Assembly (NCBI RefSeq): GCF_900091955.1
Contig: NZ_FMDF01000038.1
Span: 1-44,872 of the forward strand
Origin: Streptomyces sp. Ncost-T10-10d
GTDB lineage: Bacteria > Actinomycetota > Actinomycetes > Streptomycetales > Streptomycetaceae
Reading direction: 5' to 3'
Length of the DNA: 44,872 nucleotides
Positions 36,518 through 44,872 of the stretch are shown here, one piece after another. Position 1 is the stretch's first letter, and each line of letters begins with the position of its first letter. The notes below the pieces were generated by a model. That model ran no database searches. It was not told the origin of the DNA and saw only the letters and a list, made by a program, of their open reading frames with translations. Position numbers and translations under genes: made by a program.

Positions 36518-36608
36518 CGTCCGCGCACCTCGGAAGTGACGCAGTCGCGTCTCACACCGTAAGACCACCGTTCATCAGCACTCCCCCGCGTACAGGAGAA
36601 TTCAGGTC

Positions 36609-36986
36609 ATGAGCAACCCCCAGCAGCTGCGTTACAGCAAGGAGCACGAGTGGCTGTCGGCCGTCGAGGACGGTGTGGCCACGATCGGTATCACCGAGTA
36701 CGCGGCCAACGCGCTCGGCGATGTCGTCTACGCCCAGCTCCCCGAGGTCGGTGACACGGTGACCGCGGGCGAGACCTGCGGCGAGCTGGAGTCGACCAAG
36801 TCGGTGAGCGACCTGTACTCCCCGGTGACCGGCGAGGTCACCGAGGCGAACCAGGACGTCGTGGACGACCCGTCGCTGGTGAACTCCGCTCCCTTCGAGG
36901 GCGGCTGGCTGTTCAAGGTACGCGTCGCGGAGGAGCCGGAGGACCTGCTCTCCGCCGACGAGTACACCGAGTTCTCCGGCAACTGA
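36609..36986 (+). CDS. gcvH: Glycine cleavage system H protein
   Basis: GcvH carries the aminomethyl group on a lipoyl arm between the P, T and L proteins. The 125-residue protein has standard H-protein features: [19 protein letters not shown], then the lipoylated lysine K64 in [19 protein letters not shown], and a C-terminal part with [18 protein letters not shown]. An AGGAG ribosome site lies before the ATG at 36609. glyA begins 19 bases after its stop. Confidence 0.98.
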   Translation: MSNPQQLRYSKEHEWLSAVEDGVATIGITEYAANALGDVVYAQLPEVGDTVTAGETCGELESTKSVSDLYSPVTGEVTEANQDVVDDPSLVNSAPFEGGWLFKVRVAEEPEDLLSADEYTEFSGN

Positions 36987-37005
36987 GACCCCAAGGGACC
37001 ACCTG

Positions 37006-38265
<1,260 letters not shown>

Positions 38266-38277
38266 CCCGGGTCACAG

Positions 38278-38301
38278 GTGTCCCGGAGTAATCCGGGACA
38301 C
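38278..38301 (+). terminator. Hairpin just after glyA
   Basis: Nine-base perfect arms GTGTCCCGG/CCGGGACAC with a 6-base loop, 12 bases after the glyA stop. Likely terminator or 3' barrier of the gcvT-gcvH-glyA transcript. Confidence 0.65.
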
Positions 38302-38320
38302 AGTTCGTCACGTTTCGGGC

Positions 38321-38358
38321 GGGGCACCGCGCACACTGGACAGTGGGCGCGGTGCCCC
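38321..38358. promoter_or_regulatory. 38-base near-perfect palindrome in the glyA-sdaA gap
   Basis: Twelve-base arms GGGGCACCGCGC/GCGCGGTGCCCC, one mismatch, then five more pairs (CACTG/CAGTG) around a two-base loop. It sits between the glyA hairpin and the sdaA start, about 90 bases before the GTG. It could terminate glyA transcription, be an attenuator in the sdaA leader or a protein operator. Confidence 0.6.
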
Positions 38359-38448
38359 ATCCCTTGTCCCCGCTGCTCTTCGGGCCGGTCGGCCCGTACC
38401 GCATCACCCGGCAGACAACGGCGTCTACCAACCCTTAGGAGTCCCCCC

Positions 38449-39831
38449 GTGGCCATCTCGGTCTTCGACCTGTTCTCGATCGGCATCGGCCCGTCCAGCT
38501 CCCATACGGTCGGCCCGATGCGCGCCGCCCGGATGTTCGCGCGCCGGCTGAAGAACGAGGGCCTCATCGCCCACACCGCCTCCATACGCGCCGAGCTGTA
38601 CGGCTCGCTCGGGGCCACCGGTCACGGCCACGGCACCCCCAAGGCCGTCCTGCTAGGTCTGGAGGGCGAGTCGCCCCGCACCGTGGACGTGGAGGCCGCC
38701 GACGACCGGGTGGAGCAGATCCGCACCAGCGGCCGGATCAACCTCCTCGGCATGCACGAGATCGACTTCGACGCCGACGAGCAGCTGGTCCTGCACCGCC
38801 GCAAGGCGCTTCCGTACCACGCCAACGGCATGACGATCTTCGCCTTCGACCACGAGGGTGCCCTCCTCCTGGAGAAGACCTACTACTCCGTCGGCGGCGG
38901 CTTCGTCGTCGACGAGGACGCGGTGGGCGAGGACCGGATCGTCCTCGACGACACCGTGCTGAAGCACCCCTTCCGCACCGGCGACGAACTGCTGCGGCTC
39001 TCGAAGGACACCGGCCTGTCCATCTCCTCGCTGATGCTGGAGAACGAGAAGGCCTGGCGCACCGAGACCGAGATCCGCTCGGGTCTGCTGGACATCTGGC
39101 GCGTCATGCAGGCCTGCGTCGCGCGCGGCATGTCCCGCGAGGGCATCCTGCCCGGCGGCCTCAAGGTCCGCCGCCGCGCCGCGAACACCGCCCGCCAGCT
39201 GCGCGCCGAGGGCGACCCTCAGACCCATGCGATGGAGTGGATCACGCTCTACGCCATGGCGGTCAATGAGGAGAACGCGGCGGGCGGGCGCGTCGTCACC
39301 GCACCCACCAACGGCGCCGCGGGCATCATCCCGGCCGTGCTGCACTACTACATGAACTTCGCGGCCGGTGGTGCCACCGAGGCGGAGAAGGAGGACAGCG
39401 TCGTCCGCTTCCTCCTCGCCGCCGGAGCCATCGGCATGCTCTTCAAGGAGAACGCCTCCATCTCCGGCGCCGAGGTCGGCTGCCAGGGCGAGGTCGGCTC
39501 CGCCTGCTCCATGGCCGCGGGCGCCCTCGCCGAGGTCCTCGGCGGCTCCGCCGAGCAGGTCGAGAACGCCGCCGAGATCGGCATGGAACACAACCTCGGC
39601 CTGACCTGCGACCCGGTCGGCGGTCTCGTCCAGATCCCGTGCATCGAGCGCAACGGCATGGCCGCGGTCAAGGCCGTCACGGCGGCGAAGATGGCGCTGC
39701 GCGGCGACGGCAGCCACAAGGTCTCCCTCGACAAGGTCATCAAGACCATGAAGGAGACGGGCGCGGACATGAGCGTGAAGTACAAGGAGACGGCGCGCGG
39801 CGGGCTCGCGGTGAACATCATCGAGTGCTGA
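38449..39831 (+). CDS. sdaA: L-serine ammonia-lyase (L-serine dehydratase) SdaA
   Basis: SdaA converts L-serine to pyruvate and ammonia with a [4Fe-4S] cluster. From GTG 38449 (AGGAG 8 bases upstream) the enzyme has 460 residues, as in the single-chain family. Motifs include the N-terminal [21 protein letters not shown]. The cluster cysteines are C345 (GCQGEVG), C353 (SACSMAAG) and C387 (LTCDPVGG), all present. The longer frame back to 38278 runs through two hairpins and is rejected. It is 183 bases after glyA, with two strong hairpins between, so it may have its own promoter. Confidence 0.97.
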   Translation: MAISVFDLFSIGIGPSSSHTVGPMRAARMFARRLKNEGLIAHTASIRAELYGSLGATGHGHGTPKAVLLGLEGESPRTVDVEAADDRVEQIRTSGRINLLGMHEIDFDADEQLVLHRRKALPYHANGMTIFAFDHEGALLLEKTYYSVGGGFVVDEDAVGEDRIVLDDTVLKHPFRTGDELLRLSKDTGLSISSLMLENEKAWRTETEIRSGLLDIWRVMQACVARGMSREGILPGGLKVRRRAANTARQLRAEGDPQTHAMEWITLYAMAVNEENAAGGRVVTAPTNGAAGIIPAVLHYYMNFAAGGATEAEKEDSVVRFLLAAGAIGMLFKENASISGAEVGCQGEVGSACSMAAGALAEVLGGSAEQVENAAEIGMEHNLGLTCDPVGGLVQIPCIERNGMAAVKAVTAAKMALRGDGSHKVSLDKVIKTMKETGADMSVKYKETARGGLAVNIIEC

Positions 39832-39867
39832 GCGACACCATCGGTGCCCGGTCGGCCACCGAAGAAC

Positions 39868-39899
39868 GGAACCGGGGCCGGTGACCCGGCCCCGGTTCC
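39868..39899. terminator. Bidirectional terminator after sdaA
   Basis: A perfect 14-base stem (GGAACCGGGGCCGG and complement, loop TGAC) sits between the convergent sdaA and SUKH-like gene. An outer TGCCCGG/CCGGGCA pair (39845-39851, 39902-39908) can extend it. Confidence 0.85.
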
Positions 39900-39930
39900 T
39901 TCCGGGCATCGGTGAACCTCGTGCCCGGCG

Positions 39931-40515
39931 TCAGATGGCGTCGAGCTCGACCTCCTCGTAGACCCGCTGCCACCAGGTGGCGACGTCGTCCCTGAAGGCG
40001 GCCGGGTCCTGGCCGCGGAGCCCGTCCCTGATCTTCATTCCGAAGGCGACCCGGGCGGCTTCGGCCGGGTCGTCCTCCTCTTCGGGGTCGTCCGGCTCCA
40101 GTTCGTCGAAGTCGTCCAGGTGCTCGCTGCGGTGGTCCCACGCCGCCAAGGCGTCGAGGAAGGCGAGCAGCGAGCTGTTGACGAAGCGGGGTTCGAGGAG
40201 GGACGGGTCCGGGATCACGACCCGCCCCTCCGCGTCGAGTACGTACTCCAGGGCGTGCGAGGACTCGTGCCGGCCCAGTCGCCAGTACGGTCCCTCGCCC
40301 GCCTTCGCCGTCACCCGGGTGAACGCTGCGCCTTCCTCGGACGGGTAGAACATCCCGTACACCTCGTTCGGCAGCCCGTAGGTACGGGCCACCTCCAGAG
40401 CCTCAAGCACGGGTTGCGGCCACTCGCCCGCCGACGCGACCGCGTCCGCGTCCAGGCCGAGGATGCCGGCCTCGTCCCAGGACTCGGGTGTCAGCCACTG
40501 CGGTGCGTACTTCAC
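39931..40515 (-). CDS. SUKH-4-like (immunity-protein-family) protein
   Basis: The 194-residue protein from GTG 40515 (GGAGG 8 bases upstream) shows features of the SUKH-4 superfamily: YWRLGRHESSHALEYVLDAEG, GRVVIPDPSL, then FVNSSLLAFLDALAAWDH. A strongly acidic patch (DDFDELEPDDPEEEDDP) follows, and the last 45 residues (FRDDVATWWQRVYEEVE) look like a C-terminal helix. SUKH proteins often neutralise toxins of polymorphic-toxin systems, but many are standalone. No toxin gene is adjacent; function as immunity is a family-level inference. Confidence 0.6.
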   Translation of the reverse strand: MKYAPQWLTPESWDEAGILGLDADAVASAGEWPQPVLEALEVARTYGLPNEVYGMFYPSEEGAAFTRVTAKAGEGPYWRLGRHESSHALEYVLDAEGRVVIPDPSLLEPRFVNSSLLAFLDALAAWDHRSEHLDDFDELEPDDPEEEDDPAEAARVAFGMKIRDGLRGQDPAAFRDDVATWWQRVYEEVELDAI

Positions 40516-40707
40516 TGGTCATTCCTCCAACCGGGTTTCCGTACATTCAAAAGCGGTTGGTCTCATGCATGGGACTCGGGAGCCTACCGAACAGCAGTCT
40601 GAGCTGCCCATTCCGGTTCCGGCAGCGTCCTGTTCCACGTCGGTTCCGGATCGGGTGGGCACGAGGGCTTCAACGTGGTCGGCGAACGTCCGGTTGGCAG
40701 CGTCCGG

Positions 40708-41091
40708 TCACAGGTAGAGCTGTCGCTCGCAGGTGCGGCAGTGGGTCTTGCCGTCACGCTTCTCGATCTGCCGGTGCTCGCACGCCTCGGATGTGCTCCC
40801 TGCCTTGTTCCTGGCCTTGGCCTCCTTCCCGGTCTCCGTCCCGGCAGGCGCGTCCCTGGCGTGCGACTGGACGCGCACCATGTGGCCGAGCTCCGCGACG
40901 CACGGGCCGCACGCGTACAGGTCGCCCGTCGCGCCGGGCGTGCGCACGGAGCCGATCCACAGCACGCGCACGCCCTCGCGGCGGCAGTACAGCCAGCAGT
41001 CACCCGTCACCCACGCGTTGCCGTCGTCCGTCCGCGCGGCGAGCGGCCACGCATCGCGCCACGGACGTTCGACGGCCGGGGCGAAGCTCAC
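40708..41091 (-). CDS. Small zinc-ribbon-like conserved Streptomyces protein
   Basis: The 127-residue protein from GTG 41091 has two pairs of cysteines that look metal-binding: YACGPCVAELGHMV mid-protein, and CEHRQ with HCRTCERQLYL at the C-terminus, joined by a lysine/glutamate-rich linker. It is the last of three genes overlapped by 4 bases (GTGA). Streptomyces genomes carry such small genes beside WhiJ-like regulators; the role is unknown. Confidence 0.7.
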   Translation of the reverse strand: MSFAPAVERPWRDAWPLAARTDDGNAWVTGDCWLYCRREGVRVLWIGSVRTPGATGDLYACGPCVAELGHMVRVQSHARDAPAGTETGKEAKARNKAGSTSEACEHRQIEKRDGKTHCRTCERQLYL

Positions 41092-41372
41092 CCCGCACCT
41101 CCGCCCGCCCGGGCCGGCTCACCCGGCTCACTCGACCCGGCCGTCGGGCGCATGACCGCGTAGTCGCGGAAGTGCCGGTGGTAGCGCCGGTGCCGGGTCT
41201 CCTGCGTGTGCCGGCGCTGCCACTCCTCGACCGGTGCCGGATGGCTGTACGTGCCGGACCGCGCGCCGCACTCGGTTTCGTCGCCGGACACGCAGCGGAT
41301 CTCGTACTCCGGCTCCGCTGACGCGTCCTGCTCGATGGTGAACGGTACGTAGCGGAACACGCGCCGGGTCAC
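41088..41372 (-). CDS. Small conserved protein (possible DUF7848-type)
   Basis: From GTG 41372 (AAGGGGG upstream) a 94-residue protein: VFRYVPFTIEQDASAEPEYEI with a following cysteine pair in RCVSGDETECGARSG, then VEEWQRRHTQETRHRRYHRH and YAVMRP. The cysteine pair and the EEW..HTQETRH..F/Y pattern are typical of a short actinobacterial family (possibly DUF7848). Function is unknown. Its start overlaps the upstream gene by 4 bases and its stop overlaps the next start by 4, so all three genes are coupled. Confidence 0.7.
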   Translation of the reverse strand: MTRRVFRYVPFTIEQDASAEPEYEIRCVSGDETECGARSGTYSHPAPVEEWQRRHTQETRHRRYHRHFRDYAVMRPTAGSSEPGEPARAGGGAG

Positions 41373-41593
41373 CGCACCGCCCCCTTCTCGATGACCGCCG
41401 CCAGCGCGCGGGCCACGGGCGCGGAGCACTCGCCGAGGGTCACCAGGGCGTACCCGGCGCCGTCGGTGCGCGACACGGGACGGACGTCCAGCGCGGGAAG
41501 CTGGATACCTGCCCGCCGAAGCGCCGCACCGAGCGCGTCCCGCGCCTCCTCGGCTTCGTTGATCTTCCGCACCGCTCGCTGTCGTGTCGTCAT
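41369..41593 (-). CDS. Small hypothetical protein, first of a coupled three-gene operon
   Basis: The 74-residue protein from ATG 41593 (MTTRQRAVRKINEAEEARDA, then ALRRAGIQLPALDV, VTLGECSAPVARALAAVIEKG) has no recognised domain but has coding-like base use and a neat GTGA overlap with the next gene. It is divergent from the HTH-DUF5753 gene, 170 bases between starts, suggesting the HTH protein could control it. Confidence 0.65.
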   Translation of the reverse strand: MTTRQRAVRKINEAEEARDALGAALRRAGIQLPALDVRPVSRTDGAGYALVTLGECSAPVARALAAVIEKGAVR

Positions 41594-41763
41594 GGGGTTC
41601 CGTTCCGTTCGCCCGACATCGATGTGAGATGTGGGGGCTTGGACTACTGTGCGTGTTCCGGGCATTACGAGAATGGACCCGGAACAAGGAACGAACACCA
41701 CCGGTGGGCTGTACTTCCCAGCCGCGCGACGGTAGTTCCACACCTTCCACGGAGGAGGACGTC

Positions 41764-42606
41764 ATGCCGCCGAGACGGGTGGTCACGGGCCGGAGCCGGC
41801 AGCCACGTCAACGGTTCGCCGAGGAGCTGCGGTTGCTCCGCTCGCGGAACGGCGACAGCCTGCGCAAGCTCGGCGAAGTCCTCGGCTGGGACTGGTCGTT
41901 GTTCGGCAAGATGGAGAGCGGGGAGACCCTCGGCGGTCCGGAGGTCGTGCAGGCGCTCGACCAGCATTACGGGACGCCCGGCCTCCTGCTCACGCTGTGG
42001 GAGCTCGCGGTCGGCGATCCCACCCAGTTCCGCGAGCAGTACCGCCGGTACATGGCCTTGGAGGCCGAGGCGGTGAGCCTGTGGCACTACGCCGTGAGCG
42101 CGCCGCCGGGCCTGCTCCAGACGGGTGGATACGCGCGCGAGGCACTTGCGGCGGACGGCACTAGAGGCGAAGAGCTGAACCAGCAGGTCGAGGCGCGCAT
42201 AGGGCGGCGGGAGCTGCTGGAGCGGGACGACGCACCACCGTTCCGCATCATCCTCTCCGAGGCGGTGCTTCGCACGCAGTTGCGCGACGCGCAGGCGTGG
42301 CGAGAGCAGGTGGAGCACCTGGTCGAGGCCTCGGACCGCTCGAACATCACCCTCCATGTACTGCCGTTCAGCGCCGGTCCGCATGGCTTGATGAACACCG
42401 CTGTGAAGTTCCTGCGGTTGCCGGACGGCCGCACAGTGGCCTACACCGAGAACGACGTGCGCGGTGAACTCATCGAGGAAACAAGCAGGGTCGAGTCCTT
42501 GCAGCGCCTCTATGATGCGGTCCGTGACCTGGCGCTGTCTCCGGTCAAGTCACGGAAGTTCATCCTGCGGATGTTGGAGGAAGTGCCGTGCGAGCCATCG
42601 ACCTGA
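41764..42606 (+). CDS. XRE-family HTH regulator with DUF5753 (second WhiJ-like)
   Basis: The 280-residue protein starts at ATG 41764 behind GGAGGAGG. An XRE helix-turn-helix at residues ~15-75 (FAEELRLLRSRNGDSLRKLGE, GWDWSLFGKMESGETLGG) is followed by a DUF5753 domain (WHYAVSAPPGLLQTGGYARE, NITLHVLPFSAGPHG, and the terminal LSPVKSRKFILRMLEEV). Overall layout equals that of the copy at 11.0 kb, but the sequences differ. The following DUF397 gene starts inside its last codons (19-base overlap), indicating tight coupling. The three small genes are divergent from it. Confidence 0.92.
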   Translation: MPPRRVVTGRSRQPRQRFAEELRLLRSRNGDSLRKLGEVLGWDWSLFGKMESGETLGGPEVVQALDQHYGTPGLLLTLWELAVGDPTQFREQYRRYMALEAEAVSLWHYAVSAPPGLLQTGGYAREALAADGTRGEELNQQVEARIGRRELLERDDAPPFRIILSEAVLRTQLRDAQAWREQVEHLVEASDRSNITLHVLPFSAGPHGLMNTAVKFLRLPDGRTVAYTENDVRGELIEETSRVESLQRLYDAVRDLALSPVKSRKFILRMLEEVPCEPST

Positions 42607-42875
42607 GCAACGTGACGTGGCGCAAGAGCAGCTACAGCAACACGAACGGCGGCGACTGCATCGAGGTCTCCGACGACTTCCTGAGCGCCGCCGCCTGGCG
42701 CAAGTCCAGCTACAGCAACACGGACGGCGGTGCGTGCGTCGAGGTGGCCGACGGCTTCCCCGCCGTCGTGCCCGTACGTGACAGCAAGAACCCGGGCGGT
42801 CCCGCGCTTATCTTCGAGTCGGCCGCCTGGTCGTCGTTCGTGACGGCCGCCAAGGGCGGGGAGTTCACCGTCTGA
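42588..42875 (+). CDS. DUF397 protein with duplicated N-terminal motif
   Basis: This 95-residue protein from GTG 42588 carries the DUF397 signature twice: WRKSSYSNTNGGDCIEV and WRKSSYSNTDGGACVEV, then one shared C-terminal part (VPVRDSKNPGGPALIFES, AWSSFVTAAKGGEF). Ordinary DUF397 proteins (about 60-70 residues, as at 11.9 kb) have one. The two copies are nearly identical in DNA too, so the duplication is recent. It overlaps the HTH-DUF5753 gene by 19 bases. Confidence 0.92.
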   Translation: MRAIDLSNVTWRKSSYSNTNGGDCIEVSDDFLSAAAWRKSSYSNTDGGACVEVADGFPAVVPVRDSKNPGGPALIFESAAWSSFVTAAKGGEFTV

Positions 42876-42900
42876 GCCACGCGACAGCATTCGCACGACC

Positions 42901-42924
42901 GGCCCTCGCCCAGCAGCGGGGGCC
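42901..42924 (+). terminator. Terminator hairpin after the second WhiJ-like module
   Basis: Nine-base stem GGCCCTCGC/GCGGGGGCC (one G-U pair) with a 6-base loop, 25 bases after the DUF397 stop; outer CGAC/GTCG pairs could extend it across bulges. Confidence 0.55.
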
Positions 42925-43117
42925 GTTGTCGTGCCGGAGCGCAAGCGGTCCCCAACTCATCGACTACACATGATGATTGACATCCCGCCATGATGGTTCC
43001 CGGCGTAACCTGACGGACCCGCGGGCCGGTCCGCGCAGGGTTCACGGTCCGCGGATGGGGGTGGATCCTCCGGCAGCGGGCAGTGTGGGAGATGTCCACG
43101 ATCCGGGAGGGGGCCCG

Positions 43118-43654
43118 ATGAGGCGTACAGAAGTGGCCAGACAGTTGGGCGGATTCGTCCGGGAGCACCGCACCGACGGCGCGAAACGTCTGCGGCAGGC
43201 GGGCATCTGGCTGGTGGTCGGAGCGGCGGGCACAGCCGTCGGACTGCCGGTGGCGATCGCGTCGGTGGGTACCGTCCATGGGGCCCCGAAGCTGGCGGGG
43301 CTGCTGCTCGGGGTCGGCCTGGTGGGGTGGGGGCTGGGGATCTGGCGCCTGGTGCAGGCGTTCCGTACCCGGGAACAGTCCTTCGACATCCATGAGCGGG
43401 GGTTCACCCACCGCGTGGCGGGCGACGCCACCGTCATCCCCTGGGAGGACGTGGCGCTGGTGAGCGCCTCCGGCGGCGACGGCCGTGCGCTCGCGGATGC
43501 TCGCGGCATGGGCTCCACGTGCGAGATCCGGCTGCACAGCGGACGCCGGATCCGCGTCGACGCCTTCACCGAGGACATGCGGGAGCTGGCCACGGTGGTC
43601 CACGGCGCGGTTCACCTCGGAGAGTTCCCCCGGGGCCGGGGCCAGGGACGCTGA
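43118..43654 (+). CDS. Membrane protein with a PH-like domain
   Basis: From ATG 43118 (GGGAGGGG upstream) the product is 178 residues. Two hydrophobic segments (AGIWLVVGAAGTAVGLPVAI, LAGLLLGVGLVGWGLGIW) are followed by a cytoplasmic part SFDIHERGFTHRVAGDATVI, then PWEDVALVSA, with the strand pattern of bacterial PH-like (DUF6585-type) domains. Function is unknown; the fold assignment is tentative. A clear Rho-independent terminator follows. Confidence 0.7.
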   Translation: MRRTEVARQLGGFVREHRTDGAKRLRQAGIWLVVGAAGTAVGLPVAIASVGTVHGAPKLAGLLLGVGLVGWGLGIWRLVQAFRTREQSFDIHERGFTHRVAGDATVIPWEDVALVSASGGDGRALADARGMGSTCEIRLHSGRRIRVDAFTEDMRELATVVHGAVHLGEFPRGRGQGR

Positions 43655-43725
43655 CCGGCCCTGCCGGGGCCCCGCGCCGCGAGGAATGCCGCTGCGGCGC
43701 CAAGCGCACCTGATAGCCTCAACAA

Positions 43726-43752
43726 GGGGCGATTCGTTTCGCCCCCTTTTTT
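43726..43752 (+). terminator. Rho-independent terminator with T-run
   Basis: Perfect stem GGGGCGA/TCGCCCC, six-base loop, then CTTTTTT. This is the only classic intrinsic terminator with a U-tract seen in the window. It is followed by a ~50-base C/T-only-rich tract. Confidence 0.85.
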
Positions 43753-43822
43753 GTTTTCTCTGCACCTTTCCCCTCTGCTTTTTCCCCTCCCCCTTTTTCT
43801 CCGCCGATCCGGGACGTGAGCG

Positions 43823-44059
43823 ATGTCTGAGAACCCGAGCATCTGGGAAGTGCGGGTGGGTATCTACGCCACTCAGCAGCAGGCCGAAGAGGTCGAGGAA
43901 CGCATCGCCAGGCTGCTGTGCCCGGACCCGGACCACGCACCGCCGTGCCCAATTCCGTGGTCGGCGTCCCTTTACCACGTGTCGGGGCAGCCCGAGGAGG
44001 ACGACTCCTACCCGGAGCTGATTGAACAGGCCGAGGCGGAGAAGCACCTCCACTCGTAG
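43823..44059 (+). CDS. Small hypothetical protein
   Basis: The 78-residue protein starts at ATG 43823 (MSENPSIWEVRVGIYATQQQ, then AEEVEERIARLLCPDPDH, SASLYHVSG, YPELIEQAEAEKHLHS). Charged, soluble, with no recognised domain; the first part resembles an alpha/beta ferredoxin-like pattern. The ribosome site is weak. Context: accessory block with SUKH-type genes. Confidence 0.55.
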   Translation: MSENPSIWEVRVGIYATQQQAEEVEERIARLLCPDPDHAPPCPIPWSASLYHVSGQPEEDDSYPELIEQAEAEKHLHS

Positions 44060-44154
44060 CCGCCCGAACGCCCCCGGCAGCTCCGGACAGTCCGGAGTGG
44101 TCCGGAGCGGTCCCGTGCACTCGTGATGCGTCGGCTCACGGAACGGAACGGATA

Positions 44155-44631
44155 ATGAGCTCCGAAGGTTTCACACCCGAAGTGCGTGACTGGCTGACGG
44201 CAAACGGCTGGTCGCCAGGCCGCGACATCGGAGACCATGCCGAAGAGCTCATTCAAGTCCGGGTACAGGATGCCCAGCGGCAAGGCATCGCGCTGACGCC
44301 GATGCCCGCCGCGGTGCACGTCATCCACACATTCGGCCTGCTGCACCTTACCCATCCCACGGCGCAGGACATCTCCTGGATCACGGCCCCGACCCTCGGA
44401 TATGAGGGCGATGCGAGAGCCATCCAAGAACTGGCATTCGGACTGGGCACAGAACTTTTCCCTATTGGTTACGAGTCTTCCGAGTATGGAATTCTCTTGA
44501 TCGACGAGAGGGGACGCTTCTTCCACCTCCACCACACAGGCGGGTACTATTTGGGAGAAAACACGGCGGATACTTTCTCCCGATTCCTGATCGGTGCACC
44601 CGACCCTGACGCGGAGGATTTCTTTGCCTGA
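44155..44631 (+). CDS. SUKH-3-like immunity-family protein
   Basis: The 158-residue protein from ATG 44155 has the pattern of the SUKH-3 family: VRDWLTANGWSPGRDI at the start, then FGLLHLTHP, ELAFGLGTELFPIGYESSEYG, LLIDERGRFFHLHHTGGYYLG and FLIGAPDPDAEDFF at the end. Family members (SUKH superfamily) commonly act as immunity proteins of contact-dependent toxins, but orphans are frequent. Its 3' half is visibly lower in GC than most of the window, consistent with horizontal transfer. A short frame starts within its stop region with good ribosome spacing. Confidence 0.8.
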   Translation: MSSEGFTPEVRDWLTANGWSPGRDIGDHAEELIQVRVQDAQRQGIALTPMPAAVHVIHTFGLLHLTHPTAQDISWITAPTLGYEGDARAIQELAFGLGTELFPIGYESSEYGILLIDERGRFFHLHHTGGYYLGENTADTFSRFLIGAPDPDAEDFFA

Positions 44632-44719
44632 GCAGTTCCCTGCTGTGGCCGCCGAGGACGGTCAGACCGTGCTGTCGCGCCGCCGATGGGACGAACAGGG
44701 CCTGCCGACGAAGAACTGA
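44624..44719 (+). CDS. Tiny ORF overlapping the SUKH-3 gene end
   Basis: TTG at 44624 follows GGAGG (44613-44617) by 6 bases and overlaps the SUKH-3 stop. It would give 31 residues ending WDEQGLPTKN. No family recognised; it may be the remnant of a longer gene downstream of the immunity-like gene. Coding status is uncertain. Confidence 0.3.
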   Translation: MPEQFPAVAAEDGQTVLSRRRWDEQGLPTKN

Positions 44720-44872
44720 CGCAAGTACAAGGGATGACTTCCCCGCCGGCATCGAATCGGCGTCGGCCGGGCGGACCTCAACTGAGCAGCGAAGCGTCGC
44801 GGGGCGCTCTCGTGCGGCTGCGGAGCATGACCTGATTGCCCCTCATTGCCCGCGCCGGTTCTTCGACGGCTG

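Noticed and set aside
42960..43015. TTGACA -35 promoter with TAACCT -10 before the PH-like gene
   Set aside because: Spacing is about 23 bases, too long for a usual sigma-70-type promoter; left uncalled.

Overview
The window is high-GC actinobacterial DNA. GTG and TTG starts are frequent, third codon positions are nearly all G or C, shadow ORFs are long and open, and WhiJ-type (DUF5753/DUF397) modules and large ABC and S8 peptidase genes are present. Gene content and order (rmdB-ligA ... mnmA-amidase-cysteine desulfurase ... dpp/opp operon ... gcvT-gcvH-glyA-sdaA) fit the conserved core of a Streptomyces chromosome, with accessory insertions between the core blocks.

Layout. 1-7.5 kb: the 5' part of a membrane GGDEF-EAL c-di-GMP protein (rmdB type), NAD-dependent DNA ligase ligA, a MetE-like core protein, an SDR oxidoreductase, a LOG-like protein and a DUF427 protein. 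7.6-10.2 kb: an alpha/beta-hydrolase pseudogene split by a TnpB-only IS1341-like element. 10.2-13.2 kb: a WhiJ-like module (HATPase, HTH-DUF5753, DUF397), an SseB fragment and a YrhB/Imm35-like protein. 13.3-16.4 kb: sulfur and tRNA-thiolation block (mnmA and cysteine desulfurase) around a Tat-exported amidase. 16.7-20.6 kb: a large secreted S8 peptidase. 20.6-22.9 kb: a LuxR fragment and an IS605-type element (tnpA/tnpB divergent) inserted in an unrecognised ORF. 22.9-25.7 kb: WYL regulator, thioesterase, TRIC-type membrane protein. 25.7-32.1 kb: five-gene peptide ABC transporter operon in the order permease-binding protein-permease-ATPase-ATPase. 32.5-35 kb: two SseB-family proteins and a P-loop protein. 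35.2-39.8 kb: tandem glycine riboswitch, gcvT, gcvH, glyA, sdaA. 39.9-44.9 kb: accessory block with SUKH-type immunity-like genes, three coupled small genes, a second HTH-DUF5753/DUF397 module with a duplicated DUF397 motif, a PH-like membrane protein and a SUKH-3 protein.

How the genes work together. The riboswitch block senses glycine and routes it: GcvT/GcvH cleave it to C1-folate, GlyA interconverts glycine and serine, and SdaA deaminates serine to pyruvate. The two SseB-family genes next to it are of interest because E. coli SseB was named for a serine-sensitivity phenotype. The cysteine desulfurase and MnmA could form a sulfur relay to tRNA U34, although they are separated by an oppositely oriented amidase.

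I saw no CRISPR array, tRNA or rRNA and no clear new multi-gene defence system. The less ordinary items are the two unlike TnpB elements (one without a zinc ribbon and with its stop codon supplied by host DNA), the strong palindromes between glyA and sdaA and inside the ABC operon, the duplicated DUF397 motif, a 27-bp in-frame repeat in the WYL regulator, and orphan immunity-like genes.
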